Assembly (NCBI RefSeq): GCF_051020975.1
Contig: NC_135043.1
Location: forward strand, 1,178,001-1,242,000
Source of the DNA: Osmia lignaria lignaria
Lineage: Eukaryota > Arthropoda > Insecta > Hymenoptera > Megachilidae
Length of the DNA: 64,000 nt
Reading direction: 5' to 3'
Positions 44,299 through 58,678 of the stretch are shown here, one piece after another (positions within the stretch are counted from its first letter, which is position 1; each line of letters begins with the position of its first letter). The translations under genes were made by a program, and so were the position numbers. The notes under the pieces are model-generated. The model was given only the letters and a program-made list of their open reading frames with translations, had not been told where the DNA came from and ran no database searches.

Positions 44299-45780
44299 AT
44301 GACATTGTTATCAAGTGTATATTGCATTATATCTCATGTAGATATAGTAATAATGACTTCTATATTAAGTGTATATTGCATTATATCTCATGTAGATATA
44401 GTAACAATGACATTGTTATTAAACGTATGTTACATTATATCTCATGTAGATCTAGTAACAATGACATTGTTATTAAGTGTATATTACATTATATCTCATG
44501 TATCTATAGTAACAATGACAGTGTTATTACATGTATATTCCATTATATCATGTAGATATAGTAACAATGACATAGTTATTATATATATATTACATTATAT
44601 CTCATGTGGGTATAGTAATAATGACATCGATATAAAATGTATATTACAGTATATCTCATGTAGATATAGTAACAAGTGTCTTGCTATTAAATGTATTTTA
44701 CATTATATCTCATGTATATATAGTAACAATGACATTGTTATTATATGTACATTCCATTGGATCATGTAGATATAGTAACAATGACATTGTTATTAAGGGT
44801 ATATAACATTATATCGAGTAGATATAGTAACAATGACATAGTTATTATATATATATTACATTATATCTCATGTGGGTATAGTAATAATGACATTGATATT
44901 ATATGTATATTACAGTATATCTCATGTAGATATAGTAATAATGACTGTGATATTAAATGTATATTACACCTCTGATGTAGATATAGTAACAATGACATTG
45001 TTATTAAGGGTATATAACATTATATCGAGTAGATATAGTAACAATGACATAGTTATTATATATATATTACATTATATCTCATGTGGGTATAGTAATAATG
45101 ACATTGATATTATATGTATATTACAGTATATCTCATGTAGATATAGTAATAATGACTGTGATATTAAATGTATATTACACCTCTGATGTAGATATAGTAA
45201 CAATGACATTGTTATTAAGGGTATATAACATTATATCGAGTAGATATAGCAACAATGACATTGTTATTAAATGTATAGTATATTATATCCCATGGAGAAA
45301 TACCAATAATGACATTGATATTAAATATATATTACATCTCTGATGTAGATATAGTAACAACTGTATAGCTATTAAATGTATATTACATTATATCTCATCT
45401 ATATATAGTAACAATGACAGTGTTATTACATGTATATTCCATTATATCATGTAGATATAGTAACAATGACATTGTTATTAAACCTATATTGCGTTATATC
45501 GAGTAGATATCGTAACAATGACATTGTTATTAAATGTATAGTATATTATATCCCATGGAGAAATACCAATAATGACATTGATATTAAATATATATTACAT
45601 CTCTGATGTAGATATAGTAACAACTGTATAGCTATTAAATGTATATTACATTATATCTCATCTATATATAGTAACAATGACAGTGTTATTACATGTATAT
45701 TCCATTATATCATGTAGATATAGTAACAATGACATTGTTATTAAACCTATATTGCGTTATATCGAGTAGATATCGTAACA
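44299..45780 (+). repeat. Short HOR interval from a 1,482-bp tandem duplication
   Basis: The sequence follows the regular HOR to 44758, then jumps to material identical in layout to 43277 onward. The result is two adjacent copies of a 1,482-bp segment (about 28 monomers): 43277-44758 and 44759-46240. The landmarks at 44299 and 45781 are therefore exactly 1,482 bp apart. Confidence 0.85.
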
Positions 45781-48700
45781 ATGACATTGTTATCAAGTGT
45801 ATATTGCATTATATCTCATGTAGATATAGTAATAATGACTTCTATATTAAGTGTATATTGCATTATATCTCATGTAGATATAGTAACAATGACATTGTTA
45901 TTAAACGTATGTTACATTATATCTCATGTAGATCTAGTAACAATGACATTGTTATTAAGTGTATATTACATTATATCTCATGTATCTATAGTAACAATGA
46001 CAGTGTTATTACATGTATATTCCATTATATCATGTAGATATAGTAACAATGACATAGTTATTATATATATATTACATTATATCTCATGTGGGTATAGTAA
46101 TAATGACATCGATATAAAATGTATATTACAGTATATCTCATGTAGATATAGTAACAAGTGTCTTGCTATTAAATGTATTTTACATTATATCTCATGTATA
46201 TATAGTAACAATGACATTGTTATTATATGTACATTCCATTATATCATCTAGATATAGTAACAATGACAATGTTATTAAGTGTATATTTCATTATATCTCA
46301 TGTAGATATAGTAACAATGACATTGTTATTAAATGTATAGTATATTGTATCCCATGGAGATATACTAATAATGACATTGATATTAAATATATATTACATC
46401 TCTGATGTAGATATAGTAACAACTGTATAGCTATTAAATGTATATTACATTATATGTCATGTATATATAGTAACAATGACAGCGTTATTACATGTATATT
46501 CCATTACATCATGTAGATATAGTAACAATGACATTGTTATTATATATATATTACATTATATCTCATGTGGATATAGTAACAATTACCTCTTCATTAAATG
46601 TATAGTATCTTATATCTCATGTATATATAGTAGCAATGACATTGTTATTATATGTACATTCCATTATATCATGTAGATATAGTAACAATGACATTGTTAT
46701 GAAACGTATATTACATTATATCTCATGTAGATATAGTAACAATGACATAGTTATTATATATATATTACATTATATCTCATGTGGGTATAGTAATAATGAC
46801 ATTGATATTATATGTATATTACAGTATATCTCATGTAGATATAGTAATAATGACTGTGATATTAAATGTATATTACACCTCTGATGTAGATATAGTAACA
46901 ATGACATTGTTATTAAGTGTATATTACATTATATCTCATGTAGATATATTAACAATGACGTTGTTATTTAATGTATAGTATATTATATCCCATGGAGATA
47001 TACTAATAATGACATTGATATTAAATATATATTACATCTCTGATGTAGATATAGTAACAACTGTATAGCTATTAAATGTATATTACATTATATCTCATGT
47101 ATATATAGTAACAATGACAGTGTTATTACATGTATATTCCATTATATCATGTGGATATAGTAACAATGACATTGTTATTATATATATATTACATTATATC
47201 TCATGTGGAAATAGTGACAATTACATCTTCATTAAATGTATAGTACATTATATCTCATGTATATATAGTAACAATGACATTGTTATTATATGTACATTCC
47301 ATTATATCATCTAGATATAGTAACAATGACAAGGTTATTAAGTGTATATTACATTATATCTCATGTAGATATAGTAACAATGACATTGTTATTAAATGTA
47401 TAGTATATTATATCCCATGGAGATATACTAATAATGACACTTATATTAAATATATATTACATCTCTGATGTAGATATAGTAACAACTGTATAGCTATTAA
47501 ATATATATTACATTATATCTCATGTATATATAGCAACAATGACAGTGTTATTACATGTATATTCCATTACATCATGTAGATATAGTAACAATGACATTGT
47601 TATTATATATATATTACATTATATCTCATGTGGGTATAGTAATAATGACATTGATATTATATGTATATTACAGTATATCTCATGTAGATATAGTAATAAT
47701 GACTGTGATATTAAATGTATATTACACCTCTGATGTAGATATAGTAACAATGACATTGTTATTAAGGGTATATAACATTATATCGAGTAGATATAGCAAC
47801 AATGACATTGTTATTAAATGTATAGTATATTATATCCCATGGAGAAATACCAATAATGACATTGATATTAAATATATATTACATCTCTGATGTAGATATA
47901 GTAACAACTGTATAGCTATTAAATGTATATTACATTATATCTCATGTATATATAGTAACAATGACAGTGTTATTACATGTATATTCCATTATATAACGTA
48001 GATATAGTAACAATGACATAGTTATTATATATATATTACATTATATCTCATGTGGGCATAGTAATAATGACATTGATATTAAATGTATATTACAGCATAT
48101 CTCATGTAGATATAATAATAATGATTTTGATATTAAATGTATATTACATCTCTGATGTAGATATGGTAACAATGACTTTGATATTAAATGTATATTACAT
48201 CCCTGATGTAAATATAGTAACAACTGTATTGCTATTAAATGTATATAACATTACAGCTCATGTAGGTATAGTAATAATCACATTGTTATTAAACGTATAT
48301 TAGAGTATATCTCATGTAGATATAGTAGTAATGACTGTGATATTAAATGTGTATTACACCTATGATGTAGATATAGTAACAATGACATTGTTATTAAGGG
48401 TATATAACATTATATCGAGTAGATATAGCAACAATGACATTGTTATTAAATGTATAGTATATTATATCCCATGGAGAAATACCAATAATGACATTGATAT
48501 TAAATATATATTACATCTCTGATGTAGATATAGTAACAACTGTATAGCTATTAAATGTATATTACATTATATCTCATCTATATATAGTAACAATGACAGT
48601 GTTATTACATGTATATTCCATTATATCATGTAGATATAGTAACAATGACATTGTTATTAAACCTATATTGCGTTATATCGAGTAGATATCGTAACAATGA

Positions 48701-48959
48701 CATTGTTATTAAATGTATAGTATATTATATCCCATGGAGAAATACCAATAATGACATTGATATTAAATATATATTACATCTCTGATGTAGATATAGTAAC
48801 AACTGTATAGCTATTAAATGTATATTACATTATATCTCATCTATATATAGTAACAATGACAGTGTTATTACATGTATATTCCATTATATCATGTAGATAT
48901 AGTAACAATGACATTGTTATTAAACCTATATTGCGTTATATCGAGTAGATATCGTAACA
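45781..48959 (+). repeat. HOR copy, 3,179 bp (60-monomer form)
   Basis: This copy of 4359-7537 sits at offset 41,422, with module Z at 48013. Confidence 0.86.
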
Positions 48960-51900
48960 ATGACATTGTTATCAAGTGTATATTGCATTATATCTCATGT
49001 AGATATAGTAATAATGACTTCTATATTAAGTGTATATTGCATTATATCTCATGTAGATATAGTAACAATGACATTGTTATTAAACGTATGTTACATTATA
49101 TCTCATGTAGATCTAGTAACAATGACATTGTTATTAAGTGTATATTACATTATATCTCATGTATCTATAGTAACAATGACAGTGTTATTACATGTATATT
49201 CCATTATATCATGTAGATATAGTAACAATGACATAGTTATTATATATATATTACATTATATCTCATGTGGGTATAGTAATAATGACATCGATATAAAATG
49301 TATATTACAGTATATCTCATGTAGATATAGTAACAAGTGTCTTGCTATTAAATGTATTTTACATTATATCTCATGTATATATAGTAACAATGACATTGTT
49401 ATTATATGTACATTCCATTATATCATCTAGATATAGTAACAATGACAATGTTATTAAGTGTATATTTCATTATATCTCATGTAGATATAGTAACAATGAC
49501 ATTGTTATTAAATGTATAGTATATTGTATCCCATGGAGATATACTAATAATGACATTGATATTAAATATATATTACATCTCTGATGTAGATATAGTAACA
49601 ACTGTATAGCTATTAAATGTATATTACATTATATGTCATGTATATATAGTAACAATGACAGCGTTATTACATGTATATTCCATTACATCATGTAGATATA
49701 GTAACAATGACATTGTTATTATATATATATTACATTATATCTCATGTGGATATAGTAACAATTACCTCTTCATTAAATGTATAGTATCTTATATCTCATG
49801 TATATATAGTAGCAATGACATTGTTATTATATGTACATTCCATTATATCATGTAGATATAGTAACAATGACATTGTTATGAAACGTATATTACATTATAT
49901 CTCATGTAGATATAGTAACAATGACATAGTTATTATATATATATTACATTATATCTCATGTGGGTATAGTAATAATGACATTGATATTATATGTATATTA
50001 CAGTATATCTCATGTAGATATAGTAATAATGACTGTGATATTAAATGTATATTACACCTCTGATGTAGATATAGTAACAATGACATTGTTATTAAGTGTA
50101 TATTACATTATATCTCATGTAGATATATTAACAATGACGTTGTTATTTAATGTATAGTATATTATATCCCATGGAGATATACTAATAATGACATTGATAT
50201 TAAATATATATTACATCTCTGATGTAGATATAGTAACAACTGTATAGCTATTAAATGTATATTACATTATATCTCATGTATATATAGTAACAATGACAGT
50301 GTTATTACATGTATATTCCATTATATCATGTGGATATAGTAACAATGACATTGTTATTATATATATATTACATTACATCTCATGTGGAAATAGTGACAAT
50401 TACATCTTCATTAAATGTATAGTACATTATATCTCATGTATATATAGTAACAATGACATTGTTATTATATGTACATTCCATTATATCATCTAGATATAGT
50501 AACAATGACAAGGTTATTAAGTGTATATTACATTATATCTCATGTAGATATAGTAACAATGACATTGTTATTAAATGTATAGTATATTATATCCCATGGA
50601 GATATACTAATAATGACATTTATATTAAATATATATTACATCTCTGATGTAGATATAGTAACAGCTGTATAGCTATTAAATATATATTACATTATATCTC
50701 ATGTATATATAGCAACAATGACAGTGTTATTACATGTATATTCCATTACATCATGTAGATATAGCAACAATGACATTGTTATTATATATATATTACATTA
50801 TATCTCATGTGGATATAGTGACAATTACATCTTCATTAAATGTATAGCACGTTATATCTCATGTATATATAGTAACAATGACATTGTTATTATATGTACA
50901 TTCCATTGGATCATGTAGATATAGTAACAATGACATTGTTATTAAGGGTATATAACATTATATCGAGTAGATATAGTAACAATGACATAGTTATTATATA
51001 TATATTACATTATATCTCATGTGGGTATAGTAATAATGACATTGATATTATATGTATATTACAGTATATCTCATGTAGATATAGTAATAATGACTGTGAT
51101 ATTAAATGTATATTACACCTCTGATGTAGATATAGTAACAATGACATTGTTATTAAGGGTATATAACATTATATCGAGTAGATATAGCAACAATGACATT
51201 GTTATTAAATGTATAGTATATTATATCCCATGGAGAAATACCAATAATGACATTGATATTAAATATATATTACATCTCTGATGTAGATATAGTAACAACT
51301 GTATAGCTATTAAATGTATATTACATTATATCTCATGTATATATAGTAACAATGACAGTGTTATTACATGTATATTCCATTATATAACGTAGATATAGTA
51401 ACAATGACATAGTTATTATATATATATTACATTATATCTCATGTGGGCATAGTAATAATGACATTGATATTAAATGTATATTACAGCATATCTCATGTAG
51501 ATATAATAATAATGATTTTGATATTAAATGTATATTACATCTCTGATGTAGATATGGTAACAATGACTTTGATATTAAATGTATATTACATCCCTGATGT
51601 AAATATAGTAACAACTGTATTGCTATTAAATGTATATAACATTACAGCTCATGTAGGTATAGTAATAATCACATTGTTATTAAACGTATATTAGAGTATA
51701 TCTCATGTAGATATAGTAGTAATGACTGTGATATTAAATGTGTATTACACCTATGATGTAGATATAGTAACAATGACATTGTTATTAAGGGTATATAACA
51801 TTATATCGAGTAGATATAGCAACAATGACATTGTTATTAAATGTATAGTATATTATATCCCATGGAGAAATACCAATAATGACATTGATATTAAATATAT

Positions 51901-53311
51901 ATTACATCTCTGATGTAGATATAGTAACAACTGTATAGCTATTAAATGTATATTACATTATATCTCATGTATATATAGTAACAATGACAGTGTTATTACA
52001 TGTATATTCCATTATATAACGTAGATATAGTAACAATGACATAGTTATTATATATATATTACATTATATCTCATGTGGGTATAGTAATAATGACATCGAT
52101 ATAAAATGTATATTACAGTATATCTCATGTAGATATAGTAAAAAGTGTCTTGCTATTAAATGTATTTTACATTATATCTCATGTATATATAGTAACAATG
52201 ACATTGTTATTAAGGGTATATAACATTATATCGAGTAGATATAGTAACAAGTGTATTGCTATTAACTGTATATTACATTATATCTCATGTATATATGGTA
52301 ACAATGACAGTGTTATTACATGTATATTCCATTGTATCATGTGGATATAGTTACAATGACATTGTTATTATATATATATTACATTATATCTCATGTGGAT
52401 ATAGTAACAATTACTTCTTCATTAAATGTATAGTATCTCATATCTCATGTATATATAGTAACAATGACATTGTTATTATATGTACATTCCATTACATCAT
52501 GTAGATATAGTAACAATGACAATGTTATTAAGTGTATATTACATTATATCTCATGTATATATAGTAACAATGACATTGTTATTATATGTACATTCCATTA
52601 CATCATGTAGATATAGTAACAATGACAATGTTATTAAGTGTATATTACATTATATCTCATGTAGATATAGTAACAATGACATTGTTATTAAATGTATAGT
52701 ATATTATATCCCATGTATACATACTAATAATGACATTGATATTAAATATATATTACATCTCTGATGTAGATATCGTAACAACTGCACAGCTATTAAATGT
52801 CTATTACATTATATCTCATGTACATATAGTAACAATGACAGTGTTATTACATGTATATTCCATTGTATCATGTGGATATAGTTACAATGACATTGTTATT
52901 ATATATATATTACATTATATCTCATGTGGATATAGTAACAATTACTTCTTCATTAAATGTATAGTATCTCATATCTCATGTATATATAGCAACAATGACA
53001 TTGTTATTAAGTGTCTATTACATTATATCTCATGTAGATATAGTAACTATGACATTGTCATTAAATGTATAGTATATTATATCCCATGGATATATACTAA
53101 TAATGACATTGATATTAAATATATATTACATCTCTGATGTAGATATAGTAACAACTGTATAGCTATTAAATGTATATTACATTATATCTCATGTACATAT
53201 AGTAACAATGCCAGTGTTATTACATGTATATTCCATTATATCATGTAGATATAGTAACAATGACATTGTTATTAAACCTATATTGCATTATATCGAGTAG
53301 ATATCGTAACA
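48960..53311 (+). repeat. Composite HOR interval, 4,352 bp, transition to divergent part
   Basis: It is regular HOR to about 51.3 kb (offset 41,422 from 7538), then module Z (51404), X (52150) and W (52730). It carries the C at 50376 in ATTACATTACATC that is shared only with 28634 and 33989. From about 52.3 kb, variants not seen in the first 51 kb appear: ATATAGTTACAATG, CATACTAATAATG and ACAACTGCACAGC. Confidence 0.8.
52730..53137 (+). repeat. Module W, copy 1
   Basis: This 408-bp stretch has private variants: ACAACTGCACAGC, TTAAATGTCTATTAC, ATATAGTTACAATG, TAGTATCTCATATC and AGTAACTATGACATTG. Other copies are at 58097-58504 and 61496-61903. The open frame of 135 codons is again an in-frame string of 18-residue repeat units, not a recognisable protein. 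Confidence 0.8.
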
Positions 53312-55433
53312 ATGACATTGTTATCAAGTGTATATTGCATTATATCTCATGTAGATATAGTAATAATGACTTCTATATTAAGTGTATCTTGCATTATATC
53401 TCATGTAGATATAGTAACAATGACATTGTTATTAAACGTATGTTACATTATATCTCATGTAGATATAGTAACAATGACATTGTTATTAAGTGTATATTAC
53501 ATTATATCTCATGTATCTATAGTAACAATGACAGTGTTATTACATGTATATTCCATTATATCATGTAGATATAGTAACAATGACATAGTTATTATATATA
53601 TATTACATTATATCTCATGTGGGTATAGTAATAATGACATCGATATAAAATGTATATTACAGTATATCTCATGTAGATATAGTAACAAGTGTCTTGCTAT
53701 TAAATGTATTTTACATTATATCTCATGTATATATAGTAACAATGACATTGTTATTAAGGGTATATAACATTATATCGAGTAGATATAGTAACAAGTGTAT
53801 TGCTATTAACTGTATATTACATTATATCTCATGTATATATGGTAACAATGACAGTGTTATTACATGTATATTCGATTATACCATGTGGATATAGTAACAA
53901 TGACATTGTTATTATATATATCTTACATTATATCTCATGTGGAAATAGTGACAATTACATCTTCATTAAATGTATAGTACATTATATCTCATGTATATAT
54001 AGTAACAATGGCATTGTTATTATATGTACATTCCATTATATCATCTAGATATAGTGACAATGACAATGTTATTAAGTGTATATTACATTATATCTCATGT
54101 AGATATAGTAACAATGACATTGTTATTAAATGTATAGTATATTATATCCCATAGAGATATACCAATAATGACATTGATATTAAATATACATTACATCTCT
54201 GATGTAGATATAGTAACAACTGTATAGCTATTAAATGTATATTACATTATATCTCATGTACATATAGTAACAATGCCAGTGTTATTACATGTATATTCCA
54301 TTATATCATGTGGATATAGTAACAATGACATTGTTATTATATATATATTACATTATATCTCATGTGGATATAGTGACAATTACATCTTCATTAATTGTAT
54401 AGTACATTATATCTCATGTATATATAGTAACAATGACATTGTTATTATATGTACATTCCATTATATCATGTAGATATAGTAACAATGACAATGTTATTAA
54501 GTGTATATTACATTATATCTCATGTAGATATAGTAACAATGACATTGTTATTAAATGTATAGTATATTATATCCCATGGAGATATACTAATAATGACATT
54601 GACATTAAATATATATTACATCTCTGATGTAGATATAGTAACTACTGTATAGCTATTAAATGTATATTACATTATATCTCATGTATATATAGTAACAATG
54701 ACAGTGTTATTACATGTATATTCCATTATATAACGTAGATATAGTAACAATGACATAGTTATTATATATATATTACATTATATCTCATGTGGGCATAGTA
54801 ATAATGACATTGATATTAAATGTATATTACAGCATATCTCATGTAGATATAATAATAATGAATTTGATATTAAATGTATATTACATCTCTGATGTAGATA
54901 TGGTAACAATGACTTTGATATTAAATGTATATTACATCCCTGATGTAAATATAGTAACAACTGTATTGCTATTAAATGTATATAACATTACAGCTCATGT
55001 AGGTATAGTAATAATCACATTGTTATTAAACGTATATTAGAGTATATCTCATGTAGATATAGTAGTAATGACTGTGATATTAAATGTGTATTACACCTCT
55101 GATGTAGATATAGTAACAATGACATTGTTATTAAGGGTATATAACATTATATCGAGTAGATATAGCAACAATGACATTGTTATTAAATGTATAGTATATT
55201 TTATCCCATGGAGATATACGAATAATGACATTGATGTTAAATATATATTACATCTCTGATGTAGATATAGTAACAACTGTATAGCTATTAAATGTATATT
55301 ACATTATATCTCATCTATATATAGTAACAATGACAGTGTTATTACATGTATATTCCATTATATCATGTAGATATAGTAACAATGACATTGTTATTAAACC
55401 TATATTGCATTATATCGAGTAGATATCGTAACA
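53312..55433 (+). repeat. Divergent HOR copy, 2,122 bp (about 40 monomers)
   Basis: Landmark to landmark it holds modules X (53694) and Z (54750). The landmark monomer reads TATTGCATTATATCG where regular copies have TATTGCGTTATATCG, and the BglII-type GATCTAG is absent. The same unit recurs at 58679-60800 with scattered substitutions, for example ATGGCATTG near 54008 and CCATAGAGATATACC near 54149. Confidence 0.82.
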
Positions 55434-57134
55434 ATGACATTGTTATCAAATGTATATTGCATTATATCTCATGTAGATATAGTAATAATGACTTCTATAT
55501 TAAGTGTATATTGCATTATATCTCATGTAGATATAGTAACAATGACATTGTTATTAAACGTATGTTACATTATATCTCATGTAGATATAGTAACAATGAC
55601 ATTGTTATTAAGTGTATATTACATTATATCTCATGTATCTATAGTAACAATGACAGTGTTATTACATGTATATTCCATTATATCATGTAGATATAGTAAC
55701 AATGACATAGTTATTATATATATATTACATTATATCTCATGTGGGTATAGTAATAATGACATCGATATAAAATGTATATTACAGTATATCTCATGTAGAT
55801 ATAGTAAAAAGTGTCTTGCTATTAAATGTATTTTACATTATATCTCATGTATATATAGTAACAATGACATTGTTATTAAGGGTATATAACATTATATCGA
55901 GTAGATATAGTAACAAGTGTATTGCTATTAACTGTATATTACATTATATCTCATGTATATATGGTAACAATGACAGTGTTATTACATGTATATTCGATTA
56001 TATCATGTGGATATAGTAACAATGACATTGTTATTATATATATATTACATTATATCTCATGAGGATATAGTAACAATTACTTCTTCATTAAATGTATAGT
56101 ATCTTATATCTCATGTATATATAGCAACAATGACATTGTTATTAAGTGTATATTACATTATATCTCATGTAGATATATTAACAATGACGTTGTTATTTAA
56201 TGTATAGTATATTATATCCCATGGAGATATACTAATAATGACATTGATATTAAATATATATTACATCTCTGATGTAGATATAGTAACAACTGTATAGCTA
56301 TTAAATGCATATTACATTATATCTCATGTATATATAGTAACAATGACAGTGTTATTACATGTATATTCCATTATATCATATGGATATAGTAACAATGACA
56401 TTGTTATTATATATATATTACATTATATCTCATGTGGAAATAGTGACAATTACATCTTCATTAAATGTATAGTACATTATATCTCATGTATATATAGTAA
56501 CAATGACATTGTTATTATATTTACATTCCATTATATCATCTAGATATAGTAACAATGACAATGTTATTAAGTGTATATTACATTATATCTCATGTAGATA
56601 TAGTAACAATGACATTGTTATTAAGGGTATATAACATTATATCGAGTAGATATAGTAACAATGACATAGTTATTATATATATATTACATTATATCTCATG
56701 TGGGTATAGTAATAATGACATTGATATTATATGTATATTACAGTATATCTCATGTAGATATAGTAATAATGACTGTGATATTAAATGTATATTACACCTC
56801 TGATGTAGATATAGTAACAATGACATTGTTATTAAGGGTATATAACATTATATCGAGTAGATATAGCAACAATGACATTGTTATTAAATGTATAGTATAT
56901 TATATCCCATGGAGAAATACCAATAATGACATTGATATTAAATATATATTACATCTCTGATGTAGATATAGTAACAACTGTATAGCTATTAAATGTATAT
57001 TACATTATATCTCATCTATATATAGTAACAATGACAGTGTTATTACATGTATATTCCATTATATCATGTAGATATAGTAACAATGACATTGTTATTAAAC
57101 CTATATTGCGTTATATCGAGTAGATATCGTAACA
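55434..57134 (+). repeat. Divergent HOR copy, 1,701 bp (about 32 monomers)
   Basis: The part to about 56.62 kb matches 12848 to about 14.04 kb (offset 42,586), including module X at 55816. It then joins regular HOR sequence with the 211-bp unit. The landmark has TATCAAATGTATATTGC where most copies have TATCAAGTG. Confidence 0.8.
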
Positions 57135-58678
57135 ATGACATTGTTATCAAGTGTATATTGCATTATATCTCATGTAGATATAGTAATAATGACTTCTATA
57201 TTAAGTGTATATTGCATTATATCTCATGTAGATATAGTAACAATGACATTGTTATTAAACGTATGTTACATTATATCTCATGTAGATCTAGTAACAATGA
57301 CATTGTTATTAAGTGTATATTACATTATATCTCATGTATCTATAGTAACAATGACAGTGTTATTACATGTATATTCCATTATATCATGTAGATATAGTAA
57401 CAATGACATAGTTATTATATATATATTACATTATATCTCATGTGGGTATAGTAATAATGACATCGATATAAAATGTATATTACAGTATATCTCATGTAGA
57501 TATAGTAACAAGTGTCTTGCTATTAAATGTATTTTACATTATATCTCATGTATATATAGTAACAATGACATTGTTATTAAGGGTATATAACATTATATCG
57601 AGTAGATATAGTAACAAGTGTATTGCTATTAACTGTATATTACATTATATCTCATGTATATATGGTAACAATGACAGTGTTATTACATGTATATTCCATT
57701 GTATCATGTGGATATAGTTACAATGACATTGTTATTATATATATATTACATTATATCTCATGTGGATATAGTAACAATTACTTCTTCATTAAATGTATAG
57801 TATCTCATATCTCATGTATATATAGTAACAATGACATTGTTATTATATGTACATTCCATTACATCATGTAGATATAGTAACAATGACAATGTTATTAAGT
57901 GTATATTACATTATATCTCATGTATATATAGTAACAATGACATTGTTATTATATGTACATTCCATTACATCATGTAGATATAGTAACAATGACAATGTTA
58001 TTAAGTGTATATTACATTATATCTCATGTAGATATAGTAACAATGACATTGTTATTAAATGTATAGTATATTATATCCCATGTATACATACTAATAATGA
58101 CATTGATATTAAATATATATTACATCTCTGATGTAGATATCGTAACAACTGCACAGCTATTAAATGTCTATTACATTATATCTCATGTACATATAGTAAC
58201 AATGACAGTGTTATTACATGTATATTCCATTGTATCATGTGGATATAGTTACAATGACATTGTTATTATATATATATTACATTATATCTCATGTGGATAT
58301 AGTAACAATTACTTCTTCATTAAATGTATAGTATCTCATATCTCATGTATATATAGCAACAATGACATTGTTATTAAGTGTCTATTACATTATATCTCAT
58401 GTAGATATAGTAACTATGACATTGTCATTAAATGTATAGTATATTATATCCCATGGATATATACTAATAATGACATTGATATTAAATATATATTACATCT
58501 CTGATGTAGATATACTAACAACTGTATAGCTATTAAATGTATATTACATTATATCTCATGTACATATAGTAACAATGCCAGTGTTATTACATGTATATTC
58601 CATTATATCATGTAGATATAGTAACAATGACATTGTTATTAAACCTATATTGCATTATATCGAGTAGATATCGTAACA
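57135..58678 (+). repeat. Divergent HOR copy, 1,544 bp (about 29 monomers)
   Basis: This unit holds module X (57517) and module W copy 2 (58097-58504). It begins with a regular-type landmark (BglII-type GATCTAG near 57284, TATTGCGTT), then follows 52.02-53.31 kb at offset 5,367. Confidence 0.82.
58097..58504 (+). repeat. Module W, copy 2
   Basis: This copy lies 5,367 bp downstream of copy 1 with the same diagnostic variants. It is followed by GATATACTAACAACTG (near 58507) where copy 1 is followed by GATATAGTAACAACTG. Confidence 0.8.
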
